Assembly: GCA_022576105.1 (NCBI GenBank)
Contig: JACZRM010000049.1
Span: forward strand, 1-9,530
Length of the DNA: 9,530 nt
Direction: 5' to 3'
Source: Chloroflexota bacterium
Lineage (GTDB): Bacteria; Chloroflexota; Dehalococcoidia; UBA3495
A program made the translations under genes and the position numbers. Shown one piece after another: positions 1 through 6,862 of the stretch (the first letter of the stretch is position 1; each line of letters starts with the position of its first letter). Under the pieces are notes generated by a model. It did no database searches. It had not been told where the DNA came from and saw only the letters and a program-made list of their open reading frames with translations.

Positions 1-31
1 AGGTGGTTTATTCTTATCTGAGCCGTCTATG

Positions 32-60
32 TGTCAACGCCACGATTGAGAGCGTTGGCA
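32..60 (-). other. Imperfect hairpin downstream of the last gene
   Basis: The bases at 32-40 (TGTCAACGC) pair with 52-60 (GCGTTGGCA) over nine positions, one of them a G-T pair, around an 11-base loop. It lies 27 bases past the stop of the hybrid gene. Neither strand has a T-run after the stem, so it is at best a weak or factor-assisted terminator or a 3'-end stabiliser. The rest of 1-86 shows no convincing reading frame. Confidence 0.25.
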
Positions 61-86
61 AAATGGAAGTACTCTACACAGCCATA

Positions 87-1022
87 TTAATCGTGTCCGC
101 CTTTTGCCATACCTGTAATCCTGTGTCTCATTTCAATGATAAGCTTCGATGTGTCCAGTGAGAAGGGACATACATCGGTACAGCGTCCGCACCTGAGACA
201 GGTATAAGCAACGGCAGATGCCAGGGGAAAGCCATCGGCTATATAGGCGCTCAGAACGCTGCCCACACCACCAAAGTAGGCAGTACCACCAAAATGCCCG
301 GCGCTCATCTGGAAAATCGGACACTCAAATAGACAGCTCCCGCACTTTACGCAGTAAAGCGCTTCTTTCAGAACGGGGTCTTTAGCCAGAGTGCTCCGCC
401 CGTTATCTAAAAAGATAACGTGTACCTCCAACGGTCCACTTGCCCCTCTAACCATGGTATATTCAATATCGGCGCTGGCGCTGGGGCCCAGGACCGCGCA
501 GCACCGGAGCAACGTGACCTTGATGTCCGGGTGGCGCTCGGCAAAAGATTCCAAGATTTGATCCGAGAGAAATTTGTCGTAGCCTGAGGGAAAATCCGGC
601 ATGGGCCGCAGTGGCGCTCTTTCGGTGAGGGGAACGGCGTTATCCCGGCGGGCGCCGTAAACAGTATGAGAGCTCAAGTAGATAACGTGCTGGACTCCCG
701 CCCGGGCGCAGGAGTCCAGCACCATGTGCATGGTTCTCAAATTGGTTTCGCGTATCTCACGCACTTCCCGGCGATTTCGCCCACGATTAGGAACGAAGGC
801 CAGGTGAACCAGGGTGGTAACCCGCCTTTGGCGCAAAGGTCCATCAAACAGCCGCCCCACGTCCTGGCGGTACACCGCCACATTGTGCACCGGCATTGGC
901 GGAGGCTTGATGTCGATGGCGACCAAACGCTCCAGGTTCTCTTCCTCAAGCTCACGCAACAATCGAGCGCCGATGTACCCGGACGCCCCGGTGACCGCCA
1001 CTATTTTGGAGCTTTCAACCAT
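87..1022 (-). CDS. Hybrid protein: truncated SDR/epimerase N-terminus fused to LutB-like 2x[4Fe-4S] tail
   Basis: The reading frame gives 311 residues. Residues 1-180 look like an NAD-dependent epimerase/dehydratase (extended SDR): TGASGYIG at 11-18 is the dinucleotide-binding glycine motif, followed by SSHTVYG near 117-123 and a strand ending VLGP at 177-180. The usual YxxxK pair is damaged: Lys150 is present but the Tyr position (146) is Ser. The SDR substrate-binding half is absent. From about residue 184 (ADIE) the protein matches the C-terminal part of LutB/LUD-type iron-sulphur proteins: the EVHVIFLDNGRS strand at 199-210, then CVKCGSC/CP (Cys224, 227, 230, 234) and CLRCGRC/CP (Cys275, 278, 281, 285), enough for two [4Fe-4S] clusters. 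Codons become AT-richer right after the junction (about 470-488). It starts with ATG, 39 bases after hpnE, with no clear Shine-Dalgarno. It could be a genuine gene fusion, a deletion remnant or an assembly chimera. An electron-transfer role in the pathway is only a guess. Confidence 0.75.
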   Translation of the reverse strand: MVESSKIVAVTGASGYIGARLLRELEEENLERLVAIDIKPPPMPVHNVAVYRQDVGRLFDGPLRQRRVTTLVHLAFVPNRGRNRREVREIRETNLRTMHMVLDSCARAGVQHVIYLSSHTVYGARRDNAVPLTERAPLRPMPDFPSGYDKFLSDQILESFAERHPDIKVTLLRCCAVLGPSASADIEYTMVRGASGPLEVHVIFLDNGRSTLAKDPVLKEALYCVKCGSCLFECPIFQMSAGHFGGTAYFGGVGSVLSAYIADGFPLASAVAYTCLRCGRCTDVCPFSLDTSKLIIEMRHRITGMAKGGHD

Positions 1023-1027
1023 TCAGC

Positions 1028-1067
1028 GACTATACTGCTCAATGCGAATGCGGCTCAATGACTATAC
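1028..1067. repeat. Nested short direct repeats at hpnE end/spacer
   Basis: GACTATAC occurs at 1028-1035 and 1060-1067. GCTCAATG occurs at 1037-1044 and 1053-1060. AATGCG is repeated in tandem at 1041-1052. The cluster fills nearly the whole 39-base spacer between hpnE and the hybrid gene and includes the hpnE stop codon (1062-1064). It may be replication-slippage debris; no binding-site family is recognised. Confidence 0.5.
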
Positions 1068-2432
1068 CGCTTTCCGGTCGATTATAGCGCCAGCGGCAGT
1101 GTAGCCGCTGCGTACTGCGCCTTCCATAGTTGACGGCCAACCGGTATCGGTCCATTCTCCGGCCAGGAACAGGTTGTTGAGGGGAGTACGGCACCCTGGC
1201 CGCAAATCGCCGGCTCCGGGCAGACACCGGAAAGTGGCGTGCCGCTGTTTTACCACCACCGACCGCATAACCTTGGCCTCTCTAGCCTGAGGAAATACTT
1301 CCGCCATTTCGGCAATGAAAATTTTGGCTAGTGACTCTCGCGGCTGGTCAATGTAGTCCCAGGCAGCACTGATGGATATGCAGACGTGCTGGCCGGAAAT
1401 ATCCGCTTCGGCTCCGCGGCCCTCGGCCAGAATGCCGGTCTGGTTGAAGACCCACTGCAAGGGGCTGTCCACTAACGCGCAGAAGTGGCCGTCCAGGACC
1501 GGCCGGTCGTACCACAGATGCACGTTAACGATGGGAGAGGTTGCCAAGCCCCGCAGATTCCCAAATAGGGAATGGTCATTTACCACGTTCTCTGGCAAGA
1601 CCTTCAGCAAAGCATCTGAGGGCAGCGCGCTCAGGTAGACGTCGCCATTAACCCGCTCTCCGCTGCCCAAGTCCAACCCCCGGATTTCGTCGCCGCTCAC
1701 CGGCAGCTTGGTGACCGGCGATCCCAGCATCAATTTACAACCCTGTTGAGTCAGGTACTCCCTGGCCGGGTCGCCGATGGCCGCTTGCAAATCATCGCCC
1801 GCATAACCGATGTCGGAACTATGATAGCCCCCCAACATGCCTTCCTGGACTATCATCAATCCCATAGCGGCGCTGACATCCCGGACATCGTCGTTTAGCG
1901 TCGGCTTGACCAGCAGGTTCCACACATTCTGAACGGCCCGTTCTGATTGTCCCTGCCCTTTCAGCCAGTCGTAAAAGGTGATGCGCTCGTAATGGGGGTC
2001 CTGGCGATTGACAAACTTGGCCCGGAACAGGGCCAGAATCACCCGAATCTTGTCGCCAAATGTCAGGTGGGGAAAGGTCAAAAAGGAACCCAGTAGATGA
2101 AACGGCGAGGGCAGCAATCCCGCTTTGAGCAGACCCGTCTTGCCCTGCCGGTCCAGCACCGTGATGCGGAGCTTGGGCTGAATATACCAATGATCCTCCA
2201 GCCCCAGCCGCTTCAGGAAGCTACGGAACTCGGTGCAACAGCCCGCAATTACGTGCTGGCCGTTGTCAACTTGCTCCCCGGTCTGGCGATCGGTAAAGGA
2301 AAAGGCGCGCCCACCCAGGAAACCTCTGGCTTCCACCAGCGTCACCGGATAGTCCCGCCCCAACAGAGCCGCCGCGGCGGAGATGCCGGAAATGCCGCCA
2401 CCCAGGATAATTACGTGAGGTTTTGATGCCAT
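1062..2432 (-). CDS. hpnE: Hydroxysqualene dehydroxylase HpnE (FAD-dependent)
   Basis: A 456-residue flavoprotein of the amine-oxidase/phytoene-desaturase superfamily. In the HpnCDE route it reduces hydroxysqualene to squalene, the last step before cyclisation. The N-terminal FAD site is intact: GGGISG at 11-16 inside a beta-alpha-beta fold, acidic Glu34 that would bind ribose, and GGR at 40-42. The C-terminal FAD motif LFLAGEWTDTGWPSTMEGAV lies near residues 421-440. NGQHVIAGC near residue 58 is typical of the HpnE branch. The ATG at 2432 lies inside the end of hpnD (22-base overlap), which suggests translational coupling because no strong Shine-Dalgarno precedes it. The order hpnC-hpnD-hpnE and the cyclase upstream separate it from carotenoid desaturases. 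Full length, no defects seen. Confidence 0.93.
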   Translation of the reverse strand: MASKPHVIILGGGISGISAAAALLGRDYPVTLVEARGFLGGRAFSFTDRQTGEQVDNGQHVIAGCCTEFRSFLKRLGLEDHWYIQPKLRITVLDRQGKTGLLKAGLLPSPFHLLGSFLTFPHLTFGDKIRVILALFRAKFVNRQDPHYERITFYDWLKGQGQSERAVQNVWNLLVKPTLNDDVRDVSAAMGLMIVQEGMLGGYHSSDIGYAGDDLQAAIGDPAREYLTQQGCKLMLGSPVTKLPVSGDEIRGLDLGSGERVNGDVYLSALPSDALLKVLPENVVNDHSLFGNLRGLATSPIVNVHLWYDRPVLDGHFCALVDSPLQWVFNQTGILAEGRGAEADISGQHVCISISAAWDYIDQPRESLAKIFIAEMAEVFPQAREAKVMRSVVVKQRHATFRCLPGAGDLRPGCRTPLNNLFLAGEWTDTGWPSTMEGAVRSGYTAAGAIIDRKAV

Positions 2433-3286
2433 CGAGGCAGCATACTGGTCAACCAGGTCTGAGCCGTAACCCTAACTTTTTCGGCGGTGCTCAGGCTAAC
2501 GCGGTGGTGCAGGACATCGTATTCCACATCTTCGATCCCATCCAGCACCCGGCTGTAGAGTTGACCCAGCACCGCGGGGCAAGCCCGGGAGCGGTGGGAT
2601 AAATAGGGCAGCAACTGAAATCCGCTGTCAAAATATCCCCGGGCCCGTTGCGCCTGGAAGCGCATCAATTCGATAAAGGGCTCATTCACCACGCCAGCCA
2701 GCAGTTCGGCCTCGGAATAGCCGAACCTGGCCAGTTCGTCCTGGGGAAGGTAGACCCGGTCAATTTCCAGGTCTTCCTTGACATCCCTGGCGATGTTGGT
2801 TAACTGCATTGCCAGGCCCAGATCAACCGCATGATCCTTGGCTCTGGGGGCGCTGAATCCGAAGATGTGGATGCAGATCAAGCCCACTGCCGATGCGACT
2901 TGATAGCAATATTGGCGAAGCTCCTCAAAGCTCTGGTACCGATTCTTGACCAGGTCTGACTCGACTCCCGAGATCACTTCTTGAAAATATTCCTGGGGAA
3001 TGTCGTACTTTTCCGCGACATCGGCCAGACCCAGAAAGACCAGATCATCGGCATGTCCGTGATAACATTGGTCCAGCTTGGTTCTTAAATCCGACAGCAT
3101 GATCAGCTTCTGGTCCACCGAGCGTTCGGCATCCACCGAATCATCGCAATAACGGCAGAAAGTGTAGGCCACATAGATGGCTCGACGCTGAGCATGGGGC
3201 AGGGTCAAAAAGGCGTAGTAGAAGTTCTTGGCCTCCCGTCGGGTGATCCGGCGGCACTCTTCGTAGGCCTGCTCCAGGTCGGTCAT
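2411..3286 (-). CDS. hpnD: Presqualene diphosphate synthase HpnD
   Basis: A 291-residue member of the squalene/phytoene synthase family. HpnD condenses two farnesyl diphosphates to presqualene diphosphate. Both Asp-rich, Mg-diphosphate-binding motifs are present: CDDSVDAE with Asp48, Asp49 and Asp52, and NIARDVKED with Asp168 and Asp172, followed by RVYLP. It begins with ATG overlapping the hpnC stop in an ATGA arrangement (3283-3286), so translation is likely coupled, and it ends 22 bases inside hpnE. The HpnD rather than HpnC call rests on NIARDVKEDLEIDRVYLP, typical of HpnD, and on position after hpnC and before hpnE. A phytoene synthase would look similar, but no carotenoid gene is nearby. 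Confidence 0.92.
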   Translation of the reverse strand: MTDLEQAYEECRRITRREAKNFYYAFLTLPHAQRRAIYVAYTFCRYCDDSVDAERSVDQKLIMLSDLRTKLDQCYHGHADDLVFLGLADVAEKYDIPQEYFQEVISGVESDLVKNRYQSFEELRQYCYQVASAVGLICIHIFGFSAPRAKDHAVDLGLAMQLTNIARDVKEDLEIDRVYLPQDELARFGYSEAELLAGVVNEPFIELMRFQAQRARGYFDSGFQLLPYLSHRSRACPAVLGQLYSRVLDGIEDVEYDVLHHRVSLSTAEKVRVTAQTWLTSMLPRWHQNLT

Positions 3287-4287
3287 TGCCGGGCCCCGGA
3301 GTGAGAAGACCCGGGAAGTCCCAACCCTAGCCCCATTTTCCAGGATAACCAGGTGCTCAGGAACAGGCCCCCTTTGCGCAGCCGTGACAATGACGGTCGA
3401 GCAGTCAGCACCATATAGTCCTGTGCCCGGATGGCATCCAGCACCGCCACGCCGCCCCGAGTAAACAAAGCCACGTCCAGCCGGCAGGTCCCTTCCAACA
3501 TCGGCGCCAGCGCCGCTCCCCGCCGAAATAGCTCCATGGCCCGGTCAACTTCAAAGGCCATCAACTGGCGGAAGGAATCGTTCTCAATCCCCTGGGCCAG
3601 GTCTGACTGGGAATAGCCGTACCGCGCCATATCCTCCAGCGGTAGATAGATCCGGCCCTTTTGGTAATCGCGGGCCAGGTCCTGCCAGAAGTTGGTCAAT
3701 TGCAGGGCGGTGCAGGTAGCGTCGGACAGAGTTTGCCTTTCCTGGTCCTGGTAACCGAACAAGTAGAGGAACAGGTGGCCCACCGGATTGGCCGAATGGT
3801 CGCAGTAGTGCAGCAAATCGTCATAGGTCGGCTGACGCTGGTTGCGCTGGTCCATGCGGTTGGCTTCAATCAGCTTCAAGAAGGGCTGGCGGGGAATCTC
3901 AAATGCTTGGATGGTTTCCTGTAGAGCAATCATCACCGGCTGGGTGGGAGTCCCAGAGTAACAGGCCTCCAGCTCCGCCTGCCACCAATCCAGCAGGTTC
4001 AGCCGGTATTCCCCCTGGCCCAGGCTGCCTCCGGCGCTGGCTTTCGGTGGCAAATCAGCTACAGGCGAAGCGGCCGCCTCATCCCCCAGGTCATCGACGG
4101 TACGGCAGTAAGCGTACACAGCATGTAGGTGACGGCGCTTCTCCTTGGGCAGCAACCAGGAACCGACGGTAAAGTTCTCATAGTGGGTCCGGGCCAGCCG
4201 TTCACAGTAGCGGTAGGCCGCATCAAGGGTCAGGGGCGTTTCCTGCACCGTCATTTCCGGCGTCCTAAACGGCTGGGTCATCGGCAA
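3283..4287 (-). CDS. hpnC: Hydroxysqualene synthase HpnC
   Basis: A squalene/phytoene synthase-family protein, 334 residues from the TTG at 4287. HpnC converts presqualene diphosphate to hydroxysqualene. The HYENFTVGSWLLP segment (35-47) is the HpnC hallmark. Asp-rich motifs are DDLGDE (Asp65, Asp66, Asp69) and NFWQDLARDYQKGRIYLP (Asp203, Asp207). Just after the first motif is a Pro/Ala/Gly-rich stretch at about 72-93 that looks like a loop insertion. The C-terminus ends in a basic, Gly/Ser-rich tail (about 318-334). The start is ambiguous: TTG 4287 is 7 bases after GGGGA, ATG 4281 shares that tract at poorer spacing, and ATG 4254 has AGGA 8 bases upstream and still leaves the whole domain. 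The gene follows the YjbQ-family gene by 3 bases and overlaps hpnD by 4. Confidence 0.92.
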   Translation of the reverse strand: MPMTQPFRTPEMTVQETPLTLDAAYRYCERLARTHYENFTVGSWLLPKEKRRHLHAVYAYCRTVDDLGDEAAASPVADLPPKASAGGSLGQGEYRLNLLDWWQAELEACYSGTPTQPVMIALQETIQAFEIPRQPFLKLIEANRMDQRNQRQPTYDDLLHYCDHSANPVGHLFLYLFGYQDQERQTLSDATCTALQLTNFWQDLARDYQKGRIYLPLEDMARYGYSQSDLAQGIENDSFRQLMAFEVDRAMELFRRGAALAPMLEGTCRLDVALFTRGGVAVLDAIRAQDYMVLTARPSLSRLRKGGLFLSTWLSWKMGLGLGLPGSSHSGARQ

Positions 4288-4290
4288 GGT

Positions 4291-4734
4291 CTATTCCCCG
4301 ACGATTTGCACCATTACTTCTCGGGAGCGGGCATGGTCCAGCTCAATGAAAAATATGCTTTGATAGGGGCCAAATTGCATCGAACCCTCGATCAGAGGGA
4401 TGGTCTCGCTGCTGCCCAGCATCAAATGCTGCAGGTGAGCGTGGCCATTGGGGGACTCATCCGCAGTCATGTTGACGGTGCGGATTTCAAAGTTATTGTG
4501 ATCATATTCACCGTGACGCGGACATATCTTCTCCAGAAACTTGCCCATGTCATCGAGCAGCAGGGGTTCATTTTCGTTGATTTTTATGGCGGCGGTGGTG
4601 TGCTTGGAATAGACCACCACAAAACCATTGTTGACCTTGGACTTGCTGACACACTGACACACCCAATCGGTGATATCAATGAATTCCGGCGCTCGGTTGG
4701 TACTTAGCTGGAGACTAAAGGCCTTGCTCTTCAT
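4291..4734 (-). CDS. yjbQ: YjbQ/UPF0047-family protein
   Basis: A small single-domain protein of 147 residues, close to the family's usual 130-140. Family marks are HTTAAIKINENEP (His45, Asn53, Glu54, Glu56), YDHNN (His79), NGHAHLQ (His98, His100), GxxQxIFFIE near 122-131 and LDHARSREV with Asp133, Arg136 and Arg138. E. coli YjbQ has a weak thiamin-phosphate synthase activity in vitro, but the physiological role of the family is unsettled. The ATG at 4734 was chosen because a 17-base all-purine tract sits directly before it and homology begins there. An in-frame ATG at 4812 would add 26 residues unlike the family. It overlaps the shc end by 20 bases and precedes hpnC by 3, so it is co-translated with the pathway. 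A role in hopanoid synthesis is inferred only from position. Confidence 0.85.
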   Translation of the reverse strand: MKSKAFSLQLSTNRAPEFIDITDWVCQCVSKSKVNNGFVVVYSKHTTAAIKINENEPLLLDDMGKFLEKICPRHGEYDHNNFEIRTVNMTADESPNGHAHLQHLMLGSSETIPLIEGSMQFGPYQSIFFIELDHARSREVMVQIVGE

Positions 4735-6847
4735 TTCCCCCTCCCCCTCCCATGAGGATTGCCGAACCCGGTACCCGGTCAGCAGTCTCTTGCTCATTAA
4801 ATTGAACTTCAAATTGAACTTCGTTGGCGGTTATTTTACGATACCGGCCCAGGGCCAGCAACGGCCAATAATTTCGGTACAGATGGTAGTTAAGCATAAA
4901 TCCGGCGGGCATATCCAATCCCTGGAAACCTCTTTGGCCCGTTTTTGGCAGATTTTGAATTCGCTCACCCACTCGGTATCCGGGGAAACCAGTGCCGGTG
5001 AAGTAGGGTTCATCCCAAGTGCCGTCTTCCCGCTGAGTTACAATCAAGTATTTGACCCCCTTGACCACTGCCGGATGGCTGACCTCTCCGGCGGCCAGCA
5101 GCGCCAGCAGCGCCCATGACGTTTGAGACGCGGTGCTGGGCCCCACCCCATGCAGGCTGGGATCGACGTAAGAACCGCAGCTCTCACCCCAACCCCCATC
5201 CTGGTTCTGATGGTCTAACAACCAGCCAACGGCCCGGTGTATGTAGGGCTGCTCCATATCTTCACCGATGGCCGCCAGAGCCGGCAGCACCGACCCGATG
5301 CCGTAGATGTAGTTTACTCCCCAGCGCCCGAACCATGACCCGTTGTGTTCTTGCTCTCTTCTGAGAAATTCATACCCTTTTTGGAGCGGCGGATAGTCCC
5401 GACTATAACCCAACCTACCCAGCATCTCCAGCACATGGGCGGTAACATCGGAACTGGGCGGGTCCAGGGTTTCACCAAAATCGGAGAAGGGCAACTGGGC
5501 CATATATTTTCGGTTGTTGTCTTTGTCGAAAGCGGCCCAGCCACCTACCTTGCTCTGCAGCGCCATCATCCAGTCTACGCCTCGACGCACCGCCTCAGCC
5601 TTCTTGGGTTGGTCTGATTCACCCAAATCGGCCAGCATCAGCGACATAACCACGATACACGCATCGTCAATGTCCGGATAAAGGTCATTGTGAAACTCAA
5701 AGGCCCACCCGCCAGGCGCCACGTCCCGGGTGCGGACCTGCCAATCGCCTCCGGCCAGTATCTGCCGGTCCAGCAGCCAGAGCCCAGATTTTTGCACCAT
5801 GGGGTCGTCCGGTGCAACGCCCGATTCCAACAGCGCCAATTGGGCCAGGCAAGTGTCCCATACCGGAGAGATACAGCCCTGAATGGTCATGGTGTCTTCG
5901 TCTTCAATGGCAAAGCCCTCAATACCGGCCAGACCCCGCTCAATGACTGGATGGTCATTAGCATAGCCCAGGTGGTGCAACGCAATCAGAGAGTAGACCC
6001 AGGGGGGCTGTATGCCACCCCAGGAACCGTCGTCCCCCTGATGCGACAGTACCCATTCTTCAACTTTGCGCTCCGCGGTATTGCGCAGGGGTTGGATCGG
6101 GAATCTCCGGTACAATCCGATCAACTGATCGACATGGTATAACAAGGAGGCCAGACTCAGGCTTGAACCCGGTCTGGGCAACGAGTAATCGGTTTCCGCG
6201 CGGGGGTGCAGGTAAATTTCGTCGATGTTGGCCCACTCCGGCGCCTGGCGGGTAGGGTGGTCGGTCAACACCACCATCAGCGGCACTATGGTGGGCCGGG
6301 CCCAGCTGGAGAATTCGTAAATGTTAAAGGGTATCCAGGAAGGCAGCAGCATCACTTCGGGGGGCATATTGGGCGTGCCCCTCCAGTCCCACTGACCGAA
6401 CAGGGCCAGCCAGATTTTGGTGAACACCCGAGCCTGGGCCACGCCGCCTTTGCTCAGGATGAACTCCCGCGCCTTCCGTAGCGGCTCAGAATCGGCTTCG
6501 CGCCCGGCCAACTTCAGGGCAAAATAACATTCCACCGATGTGCTGAGGTCACCCGGGGCCTCATAATATTGGCCCCAGGAACCATCATCGCGCTGCTTGC
6601 TGATGATGTAATTGGTAATTTTGCGCCACTTTTCCGGGTCGACTTTATCCAGGAAGTAGGACAACAGGATGTACTCCGCTTCCATGGTGTTGTTGGACTC
6701 CAATTCGCCCCACCAGTAGCCTTCCTGGAATTGAGTGCTCCGGAAATACGAGTGACTGCGGGTAATCGCCAGATCGACTCCAGCCGGGTCACCAGACTGA
6801 GCGGTCCCTTTCGAGATAATTCGATTTCTATCCTGGTCAATTACCAA
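4715..6847 (-). CDS. shc: Squalene-hopene cyclase
   Basis: A 710-residue class II triterpene cyclase, a monotopic membrane enzyme that folds squalene and cyclises it to hopene/hopanol. The catalytic acid motif DxDD is intact as DIDD at 392-395. Seven QW-type repeats (QxxxGxW) are visible near residues 85, 270, 365, 431, 499, 548 and 605, and DPPSSDVTAHVLE (462-474) and the GPSTASQTSWALLAL block (569-583) are typical. The cyclase core ends at YRNYWPLLALGRYRK (658-671). The remaining about 39 residues are an atypical tail with a duplicated EVQF and a Gly5 run. The start is TTG at 6847, because a stop lies seven codons upstream, GAGAG is correctly spaced, and no closer ATG would keep the N-terminal domain. 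It follows hpnA after 53 bases that form two hairpins, and overlaps yjbQ by 20 bases. Confidence 0.96.
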   Translation of the reverse strand: MVIDQDRNRIISKGTAQSGDPAGVDLAITRSHSYFRSTQFQEGYWWGELESNNTMEAEYILLSYFLDKVDPEKWRKITNYIISKQRDDGSWGQYYEAPGDLSTSVECYFALKLAGREADSEPLRKAREFILSKGGVAQARVFTKIWLALFGQWDWRGTPNMPPEVMLLPSWIPFNIYEFSSWARPTIVPLMVVLTDHPTRQAPEWANIDEIYLHPRAETDYSLPRPGSSLSLASLLYHVDQLIGLYRRFPIQPLRNTAERKVEEWVLSHQGDDGSWGGIQPPWVYSLIALHHLGYANDHPVIERGLAGIEGFAIEDEDTMTIQGCISPVWDTCLAQLALLESGVAPDDPMVQKSGLWLLDRQILAGGDWQVRTRDVAPGGWAFEFHNDLYPDIDDACIVVMSLMLADLGESDQPKKAEAVRRGVDWMMALQSKVGGWAAFDKDNNRKYMAQLPFSDFGETLDPPSSDVTAHVLEMLGRLGYSRDYPPLQKGYEFLRREQEHNGSWFGRWGVNYIYGIGSVLPALAAIGEDMEQPYIHRAVGWLLDHQNQDGGWGESCGSYVDPSLHGVGPSTASQTSWALLALLAAGEVSHPAVVKGVKYLIVTQREDGTWDEPYFTGTGFPGYRVGERIQNLPKTGQRGFQGLDMPAGFMLNYHLYRNYWPLLALGRYRKITANEVQFEVQFNEQETADRVPGSAILMGGGGGNEEQGL
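4735..4751 (-). promoter_or_regulatory. Polypurine ribosome-binding tract for yjbQ, inside shc
   Basis: On the minus strand, 17 consecutive purines (GGGAGGGGGAGGGGGAA) end immediately before the ATG at 4734. They lie within shc and encode its Gly-rich tail (residues 699-705, MGGGGGN). The tract would make a strong ribosome entry site and fixes the yjbQ start. The consecutive G-runs could also slip during replication or sequencing. Confidence 0.6.
4799..4822. repeat. Perfect 12-bp tandem duplication in the 3' end of shc
   Basis: AAATTGAACTTC is present twice head to tail without mismatch (4799-4810 and 4811-4822). Read on the coding strand it encodes EVQF-EVQF (residues 677-684). It keeps frame and falls after the conserved cyclase core, so it is probably neutral; identical copies suggest a recent slippage event. 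Confidence 0.85.
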
Positions 6848-6848
6848 A

Positions 6849-6862
6849 GCTGCTCTCTCAGC
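6849..6862 (-). promoter_or_regulatory. Small hairpin holding the shc Shine-Dalgarno in its loop
   Basis: In the transcript GCTG (6862-6859) pairs with CAGC (6852-6849) around the loop AGAGAG (6858-6853). The loop is the only Shine-Dalgarno-like sequence before the TTG start of shc, 5 bases away. The stem is only four pairs, so it is stable only if helped, for instance by stacking on the larger hairpin directly upstream. Confidence 0.4.

Noticed and set aside
87..455. Separate ferredoxin-like gene starting at the internal Met190 (455)
   Set aside because: LutB-like residues (ADIE) already appear upstream of this Met, there is no stop between the halves, and no Shine-Dalgarno is seen before it.
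1062..4287. Carotenoid genes (phytoene synthase/desaturase) instead of hpnC, hpnD and hpnE
   Set aside because: Two adjacent synthase paralogues followed by this flavoprotein, directly after a squalene-hopene cyclase with an intact DxDD, fit the HpnCDE squalene route; no other carotenoid gene is present.
4129..4707. Plus-strand open frame of 192 codons opposite hpnC/yjbQ, and similar plus-strand frames such as 5690-6142
   Set aside because: They lie antisense to genes with clear family motifs, show no recognisable domain or ribosome-binding site, and are expected shadows in moderately GC-rich DNA.
4735..4812. Longer yjbQ start at 4812
   Set aside because: The extra 26 residues do not resemble the family, and the 17-base purine tract sits immediately before the ATG at 4734.
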